Source: an uncultured Flavobacterium sp.
GTDB lineage: Bacteria; Bacteroidota; Bacteroidia; Flavobacteriales; Flavobacteriaceae
Reading direction: 5' to 3'
Length of the DNA stretch: 30,825 nt
Assembly (NCBI RefSeq): GCF_946479975.1
Contig: NZ_CAMLIX010000028.1
Coordinates: forward strand, 1-30,825
The notes under the pieces: model-generated
Told to the model about the DNA's origin: nothing
Databases searched by the model: none
Seen by the model: only the letters and a program-made list of their open reading frames with translations
Part shown: positions 8,641 to 17,770 of the stretch, piece by piece
Layout of the letters: each line of letters begins with the position of its first letter
Position numbering within the stretch: position 1 is the first letter of the stretch
Program-made: the position numbers and the translations under genes

Positions 8641-11016
8641 ATGAAAAACCTAATAATCAGTATTTTAATACTATCGTCTCATCTTTCTGGGCACGCACAG
8701 CAAAGTGCTGTTTCTGGCAAAGTAGAAGATGAGACAACCAAAGAAGCATTACCCTATGTTACGGTTTCTGTAAAAGACAGCAACCTGAACACAATCGTAA
8801 TTGGTGTTACCGATGATCAGGGTGTTTTCAATTTGGAAGGATTGCCAATTGGGAAAATGACACTCAATTTGAGCTTTATAGGCTATAAAAATTATACTTT
8901 GCCATTAGAAATTATTTCGGAGAAATCGAAAACCGAACTTGGAATAATCAGTTTATCAACAAATGCTGTAGAATTAAATGCTGTAGAAATTAGCGGACAA
9001 AAACCGAACATCAGCTTAAAGCTGGATAAAAAAGTTTTTGAAGTTGGCAAAGATGTACTTTCGCAAAATGGTTCTGCTCATGATGTGCTAAATGGCGTTC
9101 CGTCTGTTGCGGTTAGTCCAACTGGATCTGTAAGTCTTCGTGGCAACAGCAGTGTTTTGATCCTAATCAACGGCCGTCAATCGGGTTTAACCCAAAACAA
9201 TGCGCTTGATCAAATTGCCTCAGATCAAATTGAAAGAATAGAAGTAATTACAAATCCTTCATCCAGATATGACGCTTCGGGTTCGGCAGGAATCATTAAT
9301 ATTATTTTAAAGAAAAACAAGAAAAGTGGTTTTAGCGGTCAGGTGCGACTGGTTGCAGGTTCGCCAAACGACAGTCGCCTTAATCCGAGTATCAATTACA
9401 AATCAGATAAAATAAATATATTTTCTAATTTCAGTATCCGCTCTTCTGATTATGTTGGATTGTACACTACCAATCAGTCTACAGTAAATAATGGCACAGC
9501 AAGTTACTTAAACAATGTACAAAACGAAGACCGTCACGACGACGGAAAATTAATTTATCTTGGTGCTGATTATTTTATTGGTGAGCATCAAACCATTACG
9601 GCTGCTTTTCTAAAAAATGCCACAAAAGACATTGATAAAACTAATCTGCTGTATCATTACAATAATGCTGCAAATGCAAAAGACAGCATTTTGGCAAGAG
9701 AAGGAAAATCAGTAGAAAATAGAGATTATAATCAATTTGAGTTTAATTATACACAAACGTTCAAACAGCCAGAAAAAAAATGGACAATTGATGTTCAGTA
9801 CGACTGGTGGAACAGCGACAAAGACTGGAACATTGTCACACAACGTTTGTACCCAACTGTATTGACTTATCCCGGCATTAGAACAAGCTCAATTGGCAAG
9901 AGTAAAGATTTACTAGTTCAAAGTGATTTTACAAAACCCGTTGATAGTCTTTCAATTTTTGAATTTGGCGTTAAAACAGAAATTCGTAAAGTATCCAGTA
10001 ATTTTCTAGCCGAACAGCAAAATGAGAATAATTGGAATACCTATCAAAATATTGATAACAGTCTGAATTACAATGAAACCATTGCCAGCGCATATGTCCA
10101 ATACAGTAGTAAAATCAAGAGATTTATTTATATGCTGGGACTGCGCAATGAATTTACCAAAATTGCAATTGCAGATTTAAAAAACACTTATAATGATGAT
10201 AAAGAATACAACAAACTGTTTCCCACAGTAAATTTGAGTTATAAGTTTAAAGCTTCTTCTTTACAGTTAAATTACAGTAAGCGCATACAGCGTCCGTCTT
10301 TATATGCGCTGTATCCTTTTAATGAACTTACAGATTTAAATTCGCAGTATATTGGTAATCCAGATCTTAATCCATCGTTTACAGATGTATTTGAATTGGC
10401 ATTTCTTAAAACATGGAAAACTTTCACACTCAATCCTTCTTTATATTACAAATGGGAAAGCGGGTATATTCAGGATTTTACCTACCGTGAAAATGACATA
10501 TTTTTTACAACGCCTATCAATATTCAACATGAAATACGAAGTGGAGCAGAACTTTCAACTTTATACAATCCTTTCAAATGGGTTCAGCTAAATATGGAAA
10601 TGAATTTTTATCATTTTAATCAAAAGGGAAATTATCAGCAGGAAAACCTTAATTATACAGGACAGACATTTACAGGCCGTTTAAGCACGCAGCTAAAATT
10701 ACCTTCAAAATTTAGTTTCCAAGGCCGTTATAACTTCCGTGGTGCGCAACAAAATGCACAGACAAAAAATGAGGCGTTGCAATCGCTCGATTTTGGACTA
10801 AGCAAAATTCTATTAAAAGATAAAGCTACCATTGTGTTTGATATAACCAATGCTTTTAATTTACGCCAAAATAAAAGTACTACGATAGGAACAGATTATG
10901 TCTTTTCTGGAAACAGTATTCCAAATGCGTCGCGTTATCGATTGAGTTTTGTGTATCGTTTTAATGCAGCTGACCCAAAATTAATTCGACAAGCTAAGAG
11001 TTCTAATCGTAATTAA
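8641..11016 (+). CDS. TonB-dependent receptor, OMP_b-brl_3 type
   Basis: The 791-residue product begins with a signal peptide ending at about residue 20 (SHLSGHAQQ). Next come a carboxypeptidase-regulatory-like domain (about 23-95; SGKVEDETTKEALPYVTVSV...GYKNY), a TonB plug domain (about 115-220; VLNGVPSVAVSPTGSVSLRG, ILINGR, IERIEVITNPSSRYDASGSA) and a long outer-membrane beta-barrel (about 235-785). This layout is that of Bacteroidota outer-membrane beta-barrel family receptors. The substrate is not readable; no SusD partner follows, which argues against a classical glycan system. The gene is divergent from a LytS/LytTR pair that may control it. It ends 115 bases before the small DUF3185-like gene. 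Confidence 0.9.
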   Translation: MKNLIISILILSSHLSGHAQQSAVSGKVEDETTKEALPYVTVSVKDSNLNTIVIGVTDDQGVFNLEGLPIGKMTLNLSFIGYKNYTLPLEIISEKSKTELGIISLSTNAVELNAVEISGQKPNISLKLDKKVFEVGKDVLSQNGSAHDVLNGVPSVAVSPTGSVSLRGNSSVLILINGRQSGLTQNNALDQIASDQIERIEVITNPSSRYDASGSAGIINIILKKNKKSGFSGQVRLVAGSPNDSRLNPSINYKSDKINIFSNFSIRSSDYVGLYTTNQSTVNNGTASYLNNVQNEDRHDDGKLIYLGADYFIGEHQTITAAFLKNATKDIDKTNLLYHYNNAANAKDSILAREGKSVENRDYNQFEFNYTQTFKQPEKKWTIDVQYDWWNSDKDWNIVTQRLYPTVLTYPGIRTSSIGKSKDLLVQSDFTKPVDSLSIFEFGVKTEIRKVSSNFLAEQQNENNWNTYQNIDNSLNYNETIASAYVQYSSKIKRFIYMLGLRNEFTKIAIADLKNTYNDDKEYNKLFPTVNLSYKFKASSLQLNYSKRIQRPSLYALYPFNELTDLNSQYIGNPDLNPSFTDVFELAFLKTWKTFTLNPSLYYKWESGYIQDFTYRENDIFFTTPINIQHEIRSGAELSTLYNPFKWVQLNMEMNFYHFNQKGNYQQENLNYTGQTFTGRLSTQLKLPSKFSFQGRYNFRGAQQNAQTKNEALQSLDFGLSKILLKDKATIVFDITNAFNLRQNKSTTIGTDYVFSGNSIPNASRYRLSFVYRFNAADPKLIRQAKSSNRN

Positions 11017-11131
11017 AATGCAGTGAATTTCTAATTAAAAAAGATGTAATGCTAACTGCCTAATGTGCTTTAAAACTTCCAAACGTAAAATATTTTTCTT
11101 ATATTTAAGAAACTTTAAAAATTTAAACGTA

Positions 11132-11353
11132 ATGAATTCAGCAAAAATAGTAGGCATTGTACTTATCGTGATCGGCTTAGCGGCAGGATACGTTGGACTA
11201 AACAGAGTGGCAGACAGCACTAAAGAAATTAACTTTTTAGGTCTTAAAATAGACGCTTCAAATGAATCTGGACAAATGCAGGGCTTTCTTTATATTGGAG
11301 CAGCAGTACTTCTTTTTGGAGGCGGTTTATATGCCTTTAAAAAATCGAATTAA
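11132..11353 (+). CDS. Small two-helix membrane protein, DUF3185-like
   Basis: From the ATG at 11132 the product is 73 residues with two membrane helices (about 5-22, KIVGIVLIVIGLAAGYVGL; and about 49-67, GFLYIGAAVLLFGGGLYAF) around a short polar loop. This hairpin layout resembles DUF3185 family proteins, whose function is unknown. An in-frame ATG at 11063 would add a Lys/Phe-rich leader unlike the family, so the later start is preferred. A clear terminator follows at 11384, so it is probably a single-gene unit. Confidence 0.75.
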   Translation: MNSAKIVGIVLIVIGLAAGYVGLNRVADSTKEINFLGLKIDASNESGQMQGFLYIGAAVLLFGGGLYAFKKSN

Positions 11354-11383
11354 TCAAAAGATAAAAATCTAGTACCACAATTT

Positions 11384-11413
11384 AAATCCACCATTCTAGG
11401 TGGATTTTTTTAT
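11384..11413 (+). terminator. Rho-independent terminator
   Basis: AAATCCACC, loop ATTCTA, GGTGGATTT: a perfect 9-bp stem followed by TTTTTATT. It ends the small membrane-protein gene. Confidence 0.9.
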
Positions 11414-11499
11414 TACTGCAATCCCGTGAATATAAGAATAAGGTAATTTCTGGACTACTTATCTATCTTAAAACTGGACTATAAAGGCAGTCCTTCTGC

Positions 11500-11515
11500 A
11501 CTGTAAATTTACAGT
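11500..11515. promoter_or_regulatory. Perfect 16-bp palindrome upstream of the GNAT gene
   Basis: ACTGTAAATTTACAGT is perfectly self-complementary and ends 20 bases before the GNAT ATG. It contains TAAATTTA, one mismatch from the -7 consensus TAnnTTTG, so it could be an operator overlapping the promoter. Further upstream, CTGGACTA occurs twice (11450-11457 and 11474-11481), starting 24 bases apart. Confidence 0.45.
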
Positions 11516-11535
11516 ATTAAAAAAAGCAAATTAAA

Positions 11536-11982
11536 ATGGATTTTAAAATTAAAAAAGCAAGTCTCGAAAACTTAGATGCCGCTGCAACTCTCTTCAATCT
11601 TTATCGTATTTTTTACCGACAGGCAGACGATTATGAAAAATGCCGCAATTTTATCAAGGAAAGACTCGACAACGAGCAGTCTACTATTTTTCTCCTTTAT
11701 GACGATAACAAAGCTGTCGGATTTGTGCAGTTGTATAAGCTGTACCATTATGTCAAGCTGGAAAAACAGTGGCTTTTGAGTGACCTATTTGTACATCCTG
11801 ATTACAGAGGAAAAGGATTTTCAGTAGTATTAATAGATCGTGCCCAACAATGGTGTGATGAAACGGGAGCTTGCGGATTAATGCTTGAAACCGAAAAAAC
11901 AAATGACATAGGAAATCAACTCTATCCTCGATGCGGATTCGAATACGATGGATTACACAATTACTACTATTGGTGGAAATAG
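11536..11982 (+). CDS. GNAT-family N-acetyltransferase
   Basis: The 148-residue product covers a complete GNAT fold. The acetyl-CoA motif A is seen as DLFVHPDYRGKGFSVVLI (about residues 84-101; Arg/Gly-x-Gly pyrophosphate loop). A C-terminal beta-strand segment YPRCGFEYDGLHNYYYW is typical of family members ending in a Gly-Phe turn. The substrate is unknown: amino group of a small molecule, antibiotic or protein are all possible. It stands alone between two terminators with its own putative palindromic control site. Confidence 0.9.
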   Translation: MDFKIKKASLENLDAAATLFNLYRIFYRQADDYEKCRNFIKERLDNEQSTIFLLYDDNKAVGFVQLYKLYHYVKLEKQWLLSDLFVHPDYRGKGFSVVLIDRAQQWCDETGACGLMLETEKTNDIGNQLYPRCGFEYDGLHNYYYWWK

Positions 11983-12036
11983 AAAAAACTAGTTTACTAC
12001 ATTACTAGAATGGAAATTTTATTATTAAGAAGTTGT

Positions 12037-12065
12037 AATGCCGGTTAAAGTTTTAATCGGCATTA
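12037..12065. terminator. Probable terminator between convergent genes
   Basis: AATGCCGGTTAAAGTTTTAATCGGCATT forms a stem of about 11 pairs including G-T pairs, with a small loop. Only a short mixed AT tract follows (ATATTA), so efficiency is uncertain. It lies between the convergent GNAT and outer-membrane transporter genes. Confidence 0.55.
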
Positions 12066-12167
12066 TATTATACACTCATCTAAAATATGTTTCTTCAAAA
12101 GAAAAATCTATTCTTTCTGTTTGTTGAATTTTCAATCACAAACTTTAAGACTTATGATATAAATTCA

Positions 12168-12911
12168 TCAGATTCTAAAAGAAACCCCTACAGACTCAAA
12201 AAAATGATGATAGCCTTCGGTTTTAGAAAGTTCCATACCCAAAGCAAAATCAAGCTGCAGGTCACTGCCTAGACGTAGTGCCATTCCGCCATCTGCCCAC
12301 TGATGGCCATGGTGCGCTGCAGGAAAGTTCCCGAAACTTTCTACAAACACATGCAGTTTATCAGTTAACTTGACATTTGGTGAGATGGTGTAGAAATACT
12401 CTGCCTGCAAGCTGTTTCCGTCCCATCTTACTCCTGCATTATAACCTAGATCTACTTTTTTAGAAAGAGTATTGCGAAGCATAACACGCAGTTCTGGCGC
12501 TACATGAAGTGTTCTAAACTCTGAGGCTTCAATACCCGGAATTTGAAATTGTGTGATGAAAGATACCGCTGGAAATCCATTTTTTTCAGGAAGAATTTTA
12601 ATTTTGGTTCCTGCCTGTAGTGCATATAGTCCAAAATTTTCCTCTTCAGCTTTCTCATAGCTAAACTGTCCCTCCAAACGGAGTTCCACTCTTTTGGACA
12701 ATCCATATTTAAAAAGAAACTCAGGAAGTTCGAGCTCCAATTCATCAGAAGCGGTCTGCTCATGCTTGATACCACTTTCAAACTGAAATCTTCCTTTAGG
12801 AACCAGCGCCGTATTTTCAGTTTGATCTGGACGGTCGGTTTGGATATTCTGCTGAGCAGAAATCGAAAAGGAAAACAGTATTAGAAATACAGTAAAAAAT
12901 ATATTTTTCAT
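12168..12911 (-). CDS. Outer-membrane 'transporter' family protein (phenol MetA degradation-like)
   Basis: The 247-residue product has a signal peptide (MKNIFFTVFLILFSFSISAQ) and then the signature TDRPDQTENTALVPKGRFQFESG, typical of the transporter / Phenol_MetA_deg (PF13557) beta-barrel family. The rest alternates hydrophobic and polar residues as in a barrel of about ten or more strands, and the product ends in an aromatic-containing strand (FFESVGVSFRI). The cargo is unknown; the family name comes from one meta-pathway member and should not be taken as the function here. It is divergent from the helicase gene and appears monocistronic. Confidence 0.8.
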   Translation of the reverse strand: MKNIFFTVFLILFSFSISAQQNIQTDRPDQTENTALVPKGRFQFESGIKHEQTASDELELELPEFLFKYGLSKRVELRLEGQFSYEKAEEENFGLYALQAGTKIKILPEKNGFPAVSFITQFQIPGIEASEFRTLHVAPELRVMLRNTLSKKVDLGYNAGVRWDGNSLQAEYFYTISPNVKLTDKLHVFVESFGNFPAAHHGHQWADGGMALRLGSDLQLDFALGMELSKTEGYHHFFESVGVSFRI

Positions 12912-13031
12912 ATCATCAGTTGTATACGGATTTGATTACAAATTTCGATAAGAACTAACAGGACTGTTTTATACGATATGGCTCTAGGATTACATAATTT
13001 TAACACACTGAAACTATAGCAATTTATTGTT

Positions 13032-13039
13032 TAAATTTG
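13032..13039 (+). promoter_or_regulatory. Putative -7 promoter box for the helicase gene
   Basis: TAAATTTG matches the Bacteroidota -7 consensus TAnnTTTG about 90 bases before the chosen ATG. No TTG -33 partner is evident. Confidence 0.35.
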
Positions 13040-13130
13040 CAATAGTGAACTAATTTTAATCGCGCTATAACCTTTGCCAAGAGCAGACATTTTGATCGGC
13101 AATCAGCAGAACTGTGTTAATATTAAAGAA

Positions 13131-15446
13131 ATGAACGACCCTATATTAGAAAATCTTAACGTAAACCAGCTTGAGGCGGTCAAAACCACTGAAGGCTATG
13201 TCCGTGTTATTGCAGGAGCGGGATCTGGGAAAACCAAAGCCCTGACTTCGCGTTTTGCTTATATAGTTGACAGGCTCGGCATCAACTCTTCTAATATATT
13301 GTGCGTGACTTTTACTAACAAGGCGGCGCAGGAAATGAAAAAGAGAGTTAAAGCACTGATTGGCGATTTGTACGATGTTAGTTTCATTACTACTTATCAC
13401 GGCTTTTGTGTGCGCTTTCTTCGTGAAGAAATTAATAAGATTCATTATCCTAAAAATTTCATCATACTGGATGCAGAAGATCAGAAAACCATTCTCCGAG
13501 AAATATTTACAGAACTGGAAATCAATTCAAAAAATCTCACGTTCAAACAGGTATTACGCTTTATCTCTAAACAGAAAAGTACTTCAGATTATCTTGGCTA
13601 TATGCTGGAGAATAAAAGTTTTGAACCCGATGAAAAGGATACGCTTTCCAGCCAAGTCTATCAGAAATATTTAGATAAGCAGAAAAGAAACTATGCCCTT
13701 GATTTTGACGATCTGATTCATTTTACAGCTTTTATTTTAGATACCAATCCAGATGTGCTTGCTAAATGGCAGGAACAGCTGCATTATATTCAGGTTGATG
13801 AGGCTCAGGATAGTTCTGACAGTCAGTTTCATTTGGTGGAAATGCTTTCTCGCGTACACCAAAACCTATTTATGGTTGGCGATCCCGATCAAACCATCTA
13901 CGAATGGCGCGGTGCCAAACCAGAATATCTGGTAGAATTTGACCGCATGTTTCCTGATACACAAACGATCATTATGAATCAGAATTATCGTTCTACGCCA
14001 AACATTCTGAAAGTCGGCAATCACATCATTAAAAACAATACTGTGAGAGTCGACAAAGATATGGTTACCGATAATCCTGAAGGCGTTGAGGTAGTTCATT
14101 TCCATGGAAAAAATGATTTTGAAGAGACTCTTTGGGTAGCCTCAGAAATCAAAGAAATCATTAAAACAAAAAAGGCATCCTATTCTGACATTACTATTTT
14201 ATACCGCTCTAATCATCTTTCCCGAAATATTGAGCAGGCACTGATAAAGGAAAATATTCCGTATGCTATTTTTGGAGGCATACGTTTCTTTGAACGCAAA
14301 GAAATCAAAGATGTGCTGTCTTTTTTAAGGCTCATTGTTCAAGGTGATAATTTTTCGTTTCTTCGGATGATCAACCACCCTTCACGAGGATTGGGAAAAA
14401 AATTTCTTGAAAGATTAAGTCTTCTGGCAGGCGAACAGAATTTATCATTACTTCAAGCCTTAGGGAATAATATAAATGATAAAGAGCTTAATAAAAAAGG
14501 TGCTGTTGATTTCCTTGAACTTGTATCAGTGCTTAAGAAAGATGCCGAGAACAATTCTATCTCAGATCTGGTTAAAATAATACTAGACAAAAGCGGACTT
14601 TCTGAACTTTACCGTAAAGACGGCGACGAAGACAGACTTGAAAACATAAAAGAGCTGGTAAGCTCAATGATGCTGCTGGAGAAAGAAAACAACGGACCTG
14701 TAAATATTGTAGAATATCTGCAGGAAATAGTGCTTTATACAGATTTGGACAAAGACACCGAAAATCAGGATAAAGTTCGCTTGATGACTATTCATATCTC
14801 TAAAGGACTTGAATTTCCGTACGTTTTCCTGTGCGGTTTCACCGAAGGAGTAATTCCAAGCGCGCTTTCGATCAAAGAAAGAAGAAAACGAGCTATTGAA
14901 GAAGAAAGAAGACTGATGTATGTGGCAGTTACACGCGCTGAAAAGAGGTTTTACATGACCGATTCTGAAGGTTTTAACTTCACTACAGGCCTTAATAAAT
15001 ATCCATCGAGATTTCTTTTTGAAATAAAAGAGGAATTTTATGTTCGTAAAGGTAAACTCTCTCCAGAAATCCTTCAGGCTGCACAATCAACCGCGGCTGC
15101 TTCTAAAAGCAATGTTGACAGCGCTTTCAACGAAGGCGATCTGGTAATGCATCCGGTTTGGAACAAAGGAAAAGTGCTTAGCGTTGACCATGAGAAAAAC
15201 CAGTATATGGTTCACTTTTTTGAAATGGGAAAAGAAAAACCAATTGATTTTGGTTTCCGCTTTCTGACGGCCGCATCAGATTCGGAAGAAGACGACTCCT
15301 CACCCGCTGCTCTTTTAGATCTTCATGAAAATTTAAAAAATGCTCCAGATCCATTTGCAGATGATACTGAGGAAACTACTTCTGATCAGAAATTTGTTGA
15401 AGATAAAAAACTGGACGCAAAGAAGGAAAAGTGGTGGAAAAGATAG
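13131..15446 (+). CDS. UvrD/PcrA/Rep-type ATP-dependent DNA helicase (SF1A)
   Basis: The 771-residue product has all SF1A helicase motifs in order: Q-motif region LNVNQLEAV, Walker A AGAGSGKT (28-35), FTNKAAQEMKKR, TYHGFC, Walker B VDEAQD, GDPDQTIYEWRGA, MNQNYRST, IHISKGLEFPYVFLCG and EERRLMYVAVTRAEKR. A C-terminal Tudor-like patch (GDLVMHPVWNKGKVLSVDHE) is as seen in PcrA/UvrD, which bind RNA polymerase through it. It is expected to unwind DNA 3' to 5' in repair and replication-fork processing. The ATG at 13131 follows TAAAGAA at good spacing; upstream in-frame TTG at 13074 would add 19 unmatched residues. Flavobacteria often carry more than one UvrD paralogue, so I do not assign a symbol. 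It is convergent with the SDR/DUF2867 gene (25 bases apart). Confidence 0.93.
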   Translation: MNDPILENLNVNQLEAVKTTEGYVRVIAGAGSGKTKALTSRFAYIVDRLGINSSNILCVTFTNKAAQEMKKRVKALIGDLYDVSFITTYHGFCVRFLREEINKIHYPKNFIILDAEDQKTILREIFTELEINSKNLTFKQVLRFISKQKSTSDYLGYMLENKSFEPDEKDTLSSQVYQKYLDKQKRNYALDFDDLIHFTAFILDTNPDVLAKWQEQLHYIQVDEAQDSSDSQFHLVEMLSRVHQNLFMVGDPDQTIYEWRGAKPEYLVEFDRMFPDTQTIIMNQNYRSTPNILKVGNHIIKNNTVRVDKDMVTDNPEGVEVVHFHGKNDFEETLWVASEIKEIIKTKKASYSDITILYRSNHLSRNIEQALIKENIPYAIFGGIRFFERKEIKDVLSFLRLIVQGDNFSFLRMINHPSRGLGKKFLERLSLLAGEQNLSLLQALGNNINDKELNKKGAVDFLELVSVLKKDAENNSISDLVKIILDKSGLSELYRKDGDEDRLENIKELVSSMMLLEKENNGPVNIVEYLQEIVLYTDLDKDTENQDKVRLMTIHISKGLEFPYVFLCGFTEGVIPSALSIKERRKRAIEEERRLMYVAVTRAEKRFYMTDSEGFNFTTGLNKYPSRFLFEIKEEFYVRKGKLSPEILQAAQSTAAASKSNVDSAFNEGDLVMHPVWNKGKVLSVDHEKNQYMVHFFEMGKEKPIDFGFRFLTAASDSEEDDSSPAALLDLHENLKNAPDPFADDTEETTSDQKFVEDKKLDAKKEKWWKR

Positions 15447-15471
15447 CTTTCAGTGTTTCAAAAATATTGAT

Positions 15472-16896
15472 CTAGTCTGGTTCTTTTACCAATTCTGTAA
15501 TCATACCGTCAAAAATGAAACCATGAAAGGGCAGCACTGCATACCAATACAGCTTACCTGCAATTCCATTTGGTTTAAAGGTTGCTGCCTGATATAAGGT
15601 ATCATTGAAAATTTTAAACTCCAGCCATGCTTCGCCGGGAAGTCTCATTTCGGCATACAAAATTAATTTTCCCTGCTGCTTATTGGCATAAACCACACGC
15701 CAGAAATCAAGTGCATCTCCGGTATGAATATCATGTCTATTTGTTCTTCCGCGTCTGGTACCTACTCCACCAAAAACCTTATCTATAAAGCCACGCAGAC
15801 TCCAAAGCCAGTCGCCATAATACCAGCCCGTTTCTCCTCCTATCGACCATATTTTAGCAATGACAGCATTTCGATCTGTAATTTTTCTTTTTCTTCTGTC
15901 AATAAAACAATCCTTTTTCGGCACTTTTAAATAATAGCCAATACTTCCTTTAAACTGCCCGCTGATTTGCGAATCTTTCCAGCTTGAAGCAACAGCGTCT
16001 TCATCAATTTTTATGAGTGCCTTCTGCAATGCCTGATGATAAGTCATTGGTTTTATGTCGAGTATAACATTAATTCTATTATCACGGCAGACCACTTCTA
16101 CTTTCATACTGCTCACAAGTGCTGAAGCAAGTTTGAATGAAGTCGAGGTTATAAAATACAGCCAGTAAGAAGATAATTTTGGTGTCATTACGGGCAAGGT
16201 AAAAATATATCTTTTGAGTTTTTTAACCTCTGCAAACTGCAGTAACATTTCTTTATAGGTAAGGATATCCGGACCTCCGATATCAAAACTTTCACCGAAG
16301 GTTTTAGGGTTTCGCAGCGCTTTCATTAAAAATGCTAAAACGTCAGCAATTGCAATGGGCTGGCATTTGGTGTTGAGCCATTTCGGAGTAACCATAATCG
16401 GCAGTTTATTAACCAAGTCTCGTATAATTTCAAAAGAAGCACTCCCCGATCCTACAATAATTCCAGCCCTTAATGTAGTGGTTGGAGTTGTTCCTGATTT
16501 TAAAATTTCTTCTACCGCTTTTCTCGATGAAAGATGCTTGGATAATGATTTGTCGTTTACAATACCACTCAAATAAATTATCTGTTTCGCATTTGTTTTG
16601 TTGATTTTTTCTTTGAAATTAGCAGCTGAAATGCGCTCAAGTTCCTCATAATTTAAAGCCCCAGACATAGAATGAATGAGATAATAAGCCGCATCAATAT
16701 CATCAGGGATTTGCGCTACACTCTGCTGGTCTAAAAAGTCTACTTCAATAAGCTCAATAGAAACGGATTCCATTTCAGGATAATAAAATCGGCTTTTATC
16801 CCGCACACAGCAAATTACTTCATGTCCCTGCTCAAGAAGCAGAGGCAGCAGTCTTTTACCAATATATCCCGTTGCACCTGTTAATAGAATTTTCAT
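15472..16896 (-). CDS. SDR-family NAD(P)-binding protein with C-terminal DUF2867
   Basis: The 474-residue product begins with an atypical SDR Rossmann domain (TGATGYIGKRLLPLL, residues 7-21; IIYLSGIV; RAGIIVGSGSASFEIIRDLV) similar to NmrA/complex I-subunit-like NAD(P)-binding proteins. It ends with DUF2867 (about 325-470; SIGGETGWYYGDWLWSLRGFIDKVFGG, then LDFWRV, EMRLPGEAWLEFKI, PFHGFIFDGM). This two-domain layout is well known in bacteria but the reaction is not. It lies ten bases after a classical SDR gene, and both diverge from the TIGR03643-photolyase-DUF2256 unit. SDR/DUF2867 genes recur near such photolyase genes, which suggests a shared light or oxidative-stress role (inference). Confidence 0.88.
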   Translation of the reverse strand: MKILLTGATGYIGKRLLPLLLEQGHEVICCVRDKSRFYYPEMESVSIELIEVDFLDQQSVAQIPDDIDAAYYLIHSMSGALNYEELERISAANFKEKINKTNAKQIIYLSGIVNDKSLSKHLSSRKAVEEILKSGTTPTTTLRAGIIVGSGSASFEIIRDLVNKLPIMVTPKWLNTKCQPIAIADVLAFLMKALRNPKTFGESFDIGGPDILTYKEMLLQFAEVKKLKRYIFTLPVMTPKLSSYWLYFITSTSFKLASALVSSMKVEVVCRDNRINVILDIKPMTYHQALQKALIKIDEDAVASSWKDSQISGQFKGSIGYYLKVPKKDCFIDRRKRKITDRNAVIAKIWSIGGETGWYYGDWLWSLRGFIDKVFGGVGTRRGRTNRHDIHTGDALDFWRVVYANKQQGKLILYAEMRLPGEAWLEFKIFNDTLYQAATFKPNGIAGKLYWYAVLPFHGFIFDGMITELVKEPD

Positions 16897-16906
16897 TGCT
16901 AGCCAA

Positions 16907-17590
16907 TTAAATTTTAAAACTTACCAAACCGTAATCCATTTGAAAAATTTGTCCAGAGATTGAACCTGCGTTTTTAGAAATCAGATAATCTGCCATCTGC
17001 GCTACTTCCTCGGGTTTTAAATAGTTTTTTAACGGATGACGTTCCATCATATTTTCTTTCATTCGGTCGTTTCTTAGAATAGAAGCAGCTAAAGAAGTCT
17101 CGGTAATTGTTGGCGCTATAGCATTAACGCGGATTGCAGGAGCCAGCTCTGCGCCTAATGATTTAACAAGACCTTCTACCGCTCCTTTTGCAGCTGCAAT
17201 ACTGGCATGAAAAGGCATTCCTAATTTTACGGCAACGGTGCTGAAAAGAACAATAGACGGATTTGTTCCTTTCTTTAAAGCGGGCAGATAATGCTGTATT
17301 GCTCTGACAGCGCCAATAACATTGATTTCAAAATCATTTCTAAAATCTTTCGTATCTAGACTTGAAATCGGTTTCAGATTGATAGATCCAGGACAATAAA
17401 TAAGAGCATCTATATTTTCAATTTCAGGAAGCTCGTCCTGCAAAATATCTGCTGTATAATGAATTAGATTAGGATGTGAAATTTCTGGAGGAGTTCTGCT
17501 GATGTTGTAAACCTGCTTGGTTTCTAACTGCTGCATTACAATTGCTTTTCCAATTCCCTTGCTTCCTCCTATTATTAGTATTTTTTTCAT
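16907..17590 (-). CDS. Short-chain dehydrogenase/reductase
   Basis: The 227-residue product is a compact classical-type SDR: NAD(P) loop GGSKGIGKAI (residues 8-17), a YCPGSI segment where NNAG is usual, a Ser in VLFSTVAVKLG, a downstream Lys in AAAKGAVEGLVKSL, and C-terminal SGQIFQMDYGLV. The usual YxxxK is HASIAAAKGA here: the lysine is present but the catalytic Tyr position is occupied by Ile/Ser-region residues, so classical SDR chemistry is doubtful. Members close to this are annotated as SDR family oxidoreductases near photolyase genes. It is the first gene of the two-gene minus-strand unit, with its promoter in the 180-base divergent gap. Confidence 0.85.
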   Translation of the reverse strand: MKKILIIGGSKGIGKAIVMQQLETKQVYNISRTPPEISHPNLIHYTADILQDELPEIENIDALIYCPGSINLKPISSLDTKDFRNDFEINVIGAVRAIQHYLPALKKGTNPSIVLFSTVAVKLGMPFHASIAAAKGAVEGLVKSLGAELAPAIRVNAIAPTITETSLAASILRNDRMKENMMERHPLKNYLKPEEVAQMADYLISKNAGSISGQIFQMDYGLVSFKI

Positions 17591-17770
17591 TTTCTTGTAT
17601 GATTAAAAACGCTCATAAAGTTGCTGTAATATTGTCAGCATTTTTGAAGTTCTGATTAATACCTTAAAGATAGTTATTGTTTAACATTTTTCAAATATCA
17701 TTAAACAAAATAAATTTAATTTGATAACTTAGCTGTACCTTATTTTGATATTCAACCCCTATTATTCTAA

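Noticed and set aside
12087..12272. Plus-strand frame of 61 codons overlapping the 3' end of the outer-membrane transporter gene
   Set aside because: It overlaps the well-supported gene by over 100 bases, has no family features and no ribosome binding site.
17706..17747. Inverted repeat CAAAATAA ... TTATTTTG in the divergent promoter region of the photolyase cluster
   Set aside because: The 8-base arms consist almost only of A and T with a 26-base spacer, so a chance match is likely in this base composition.
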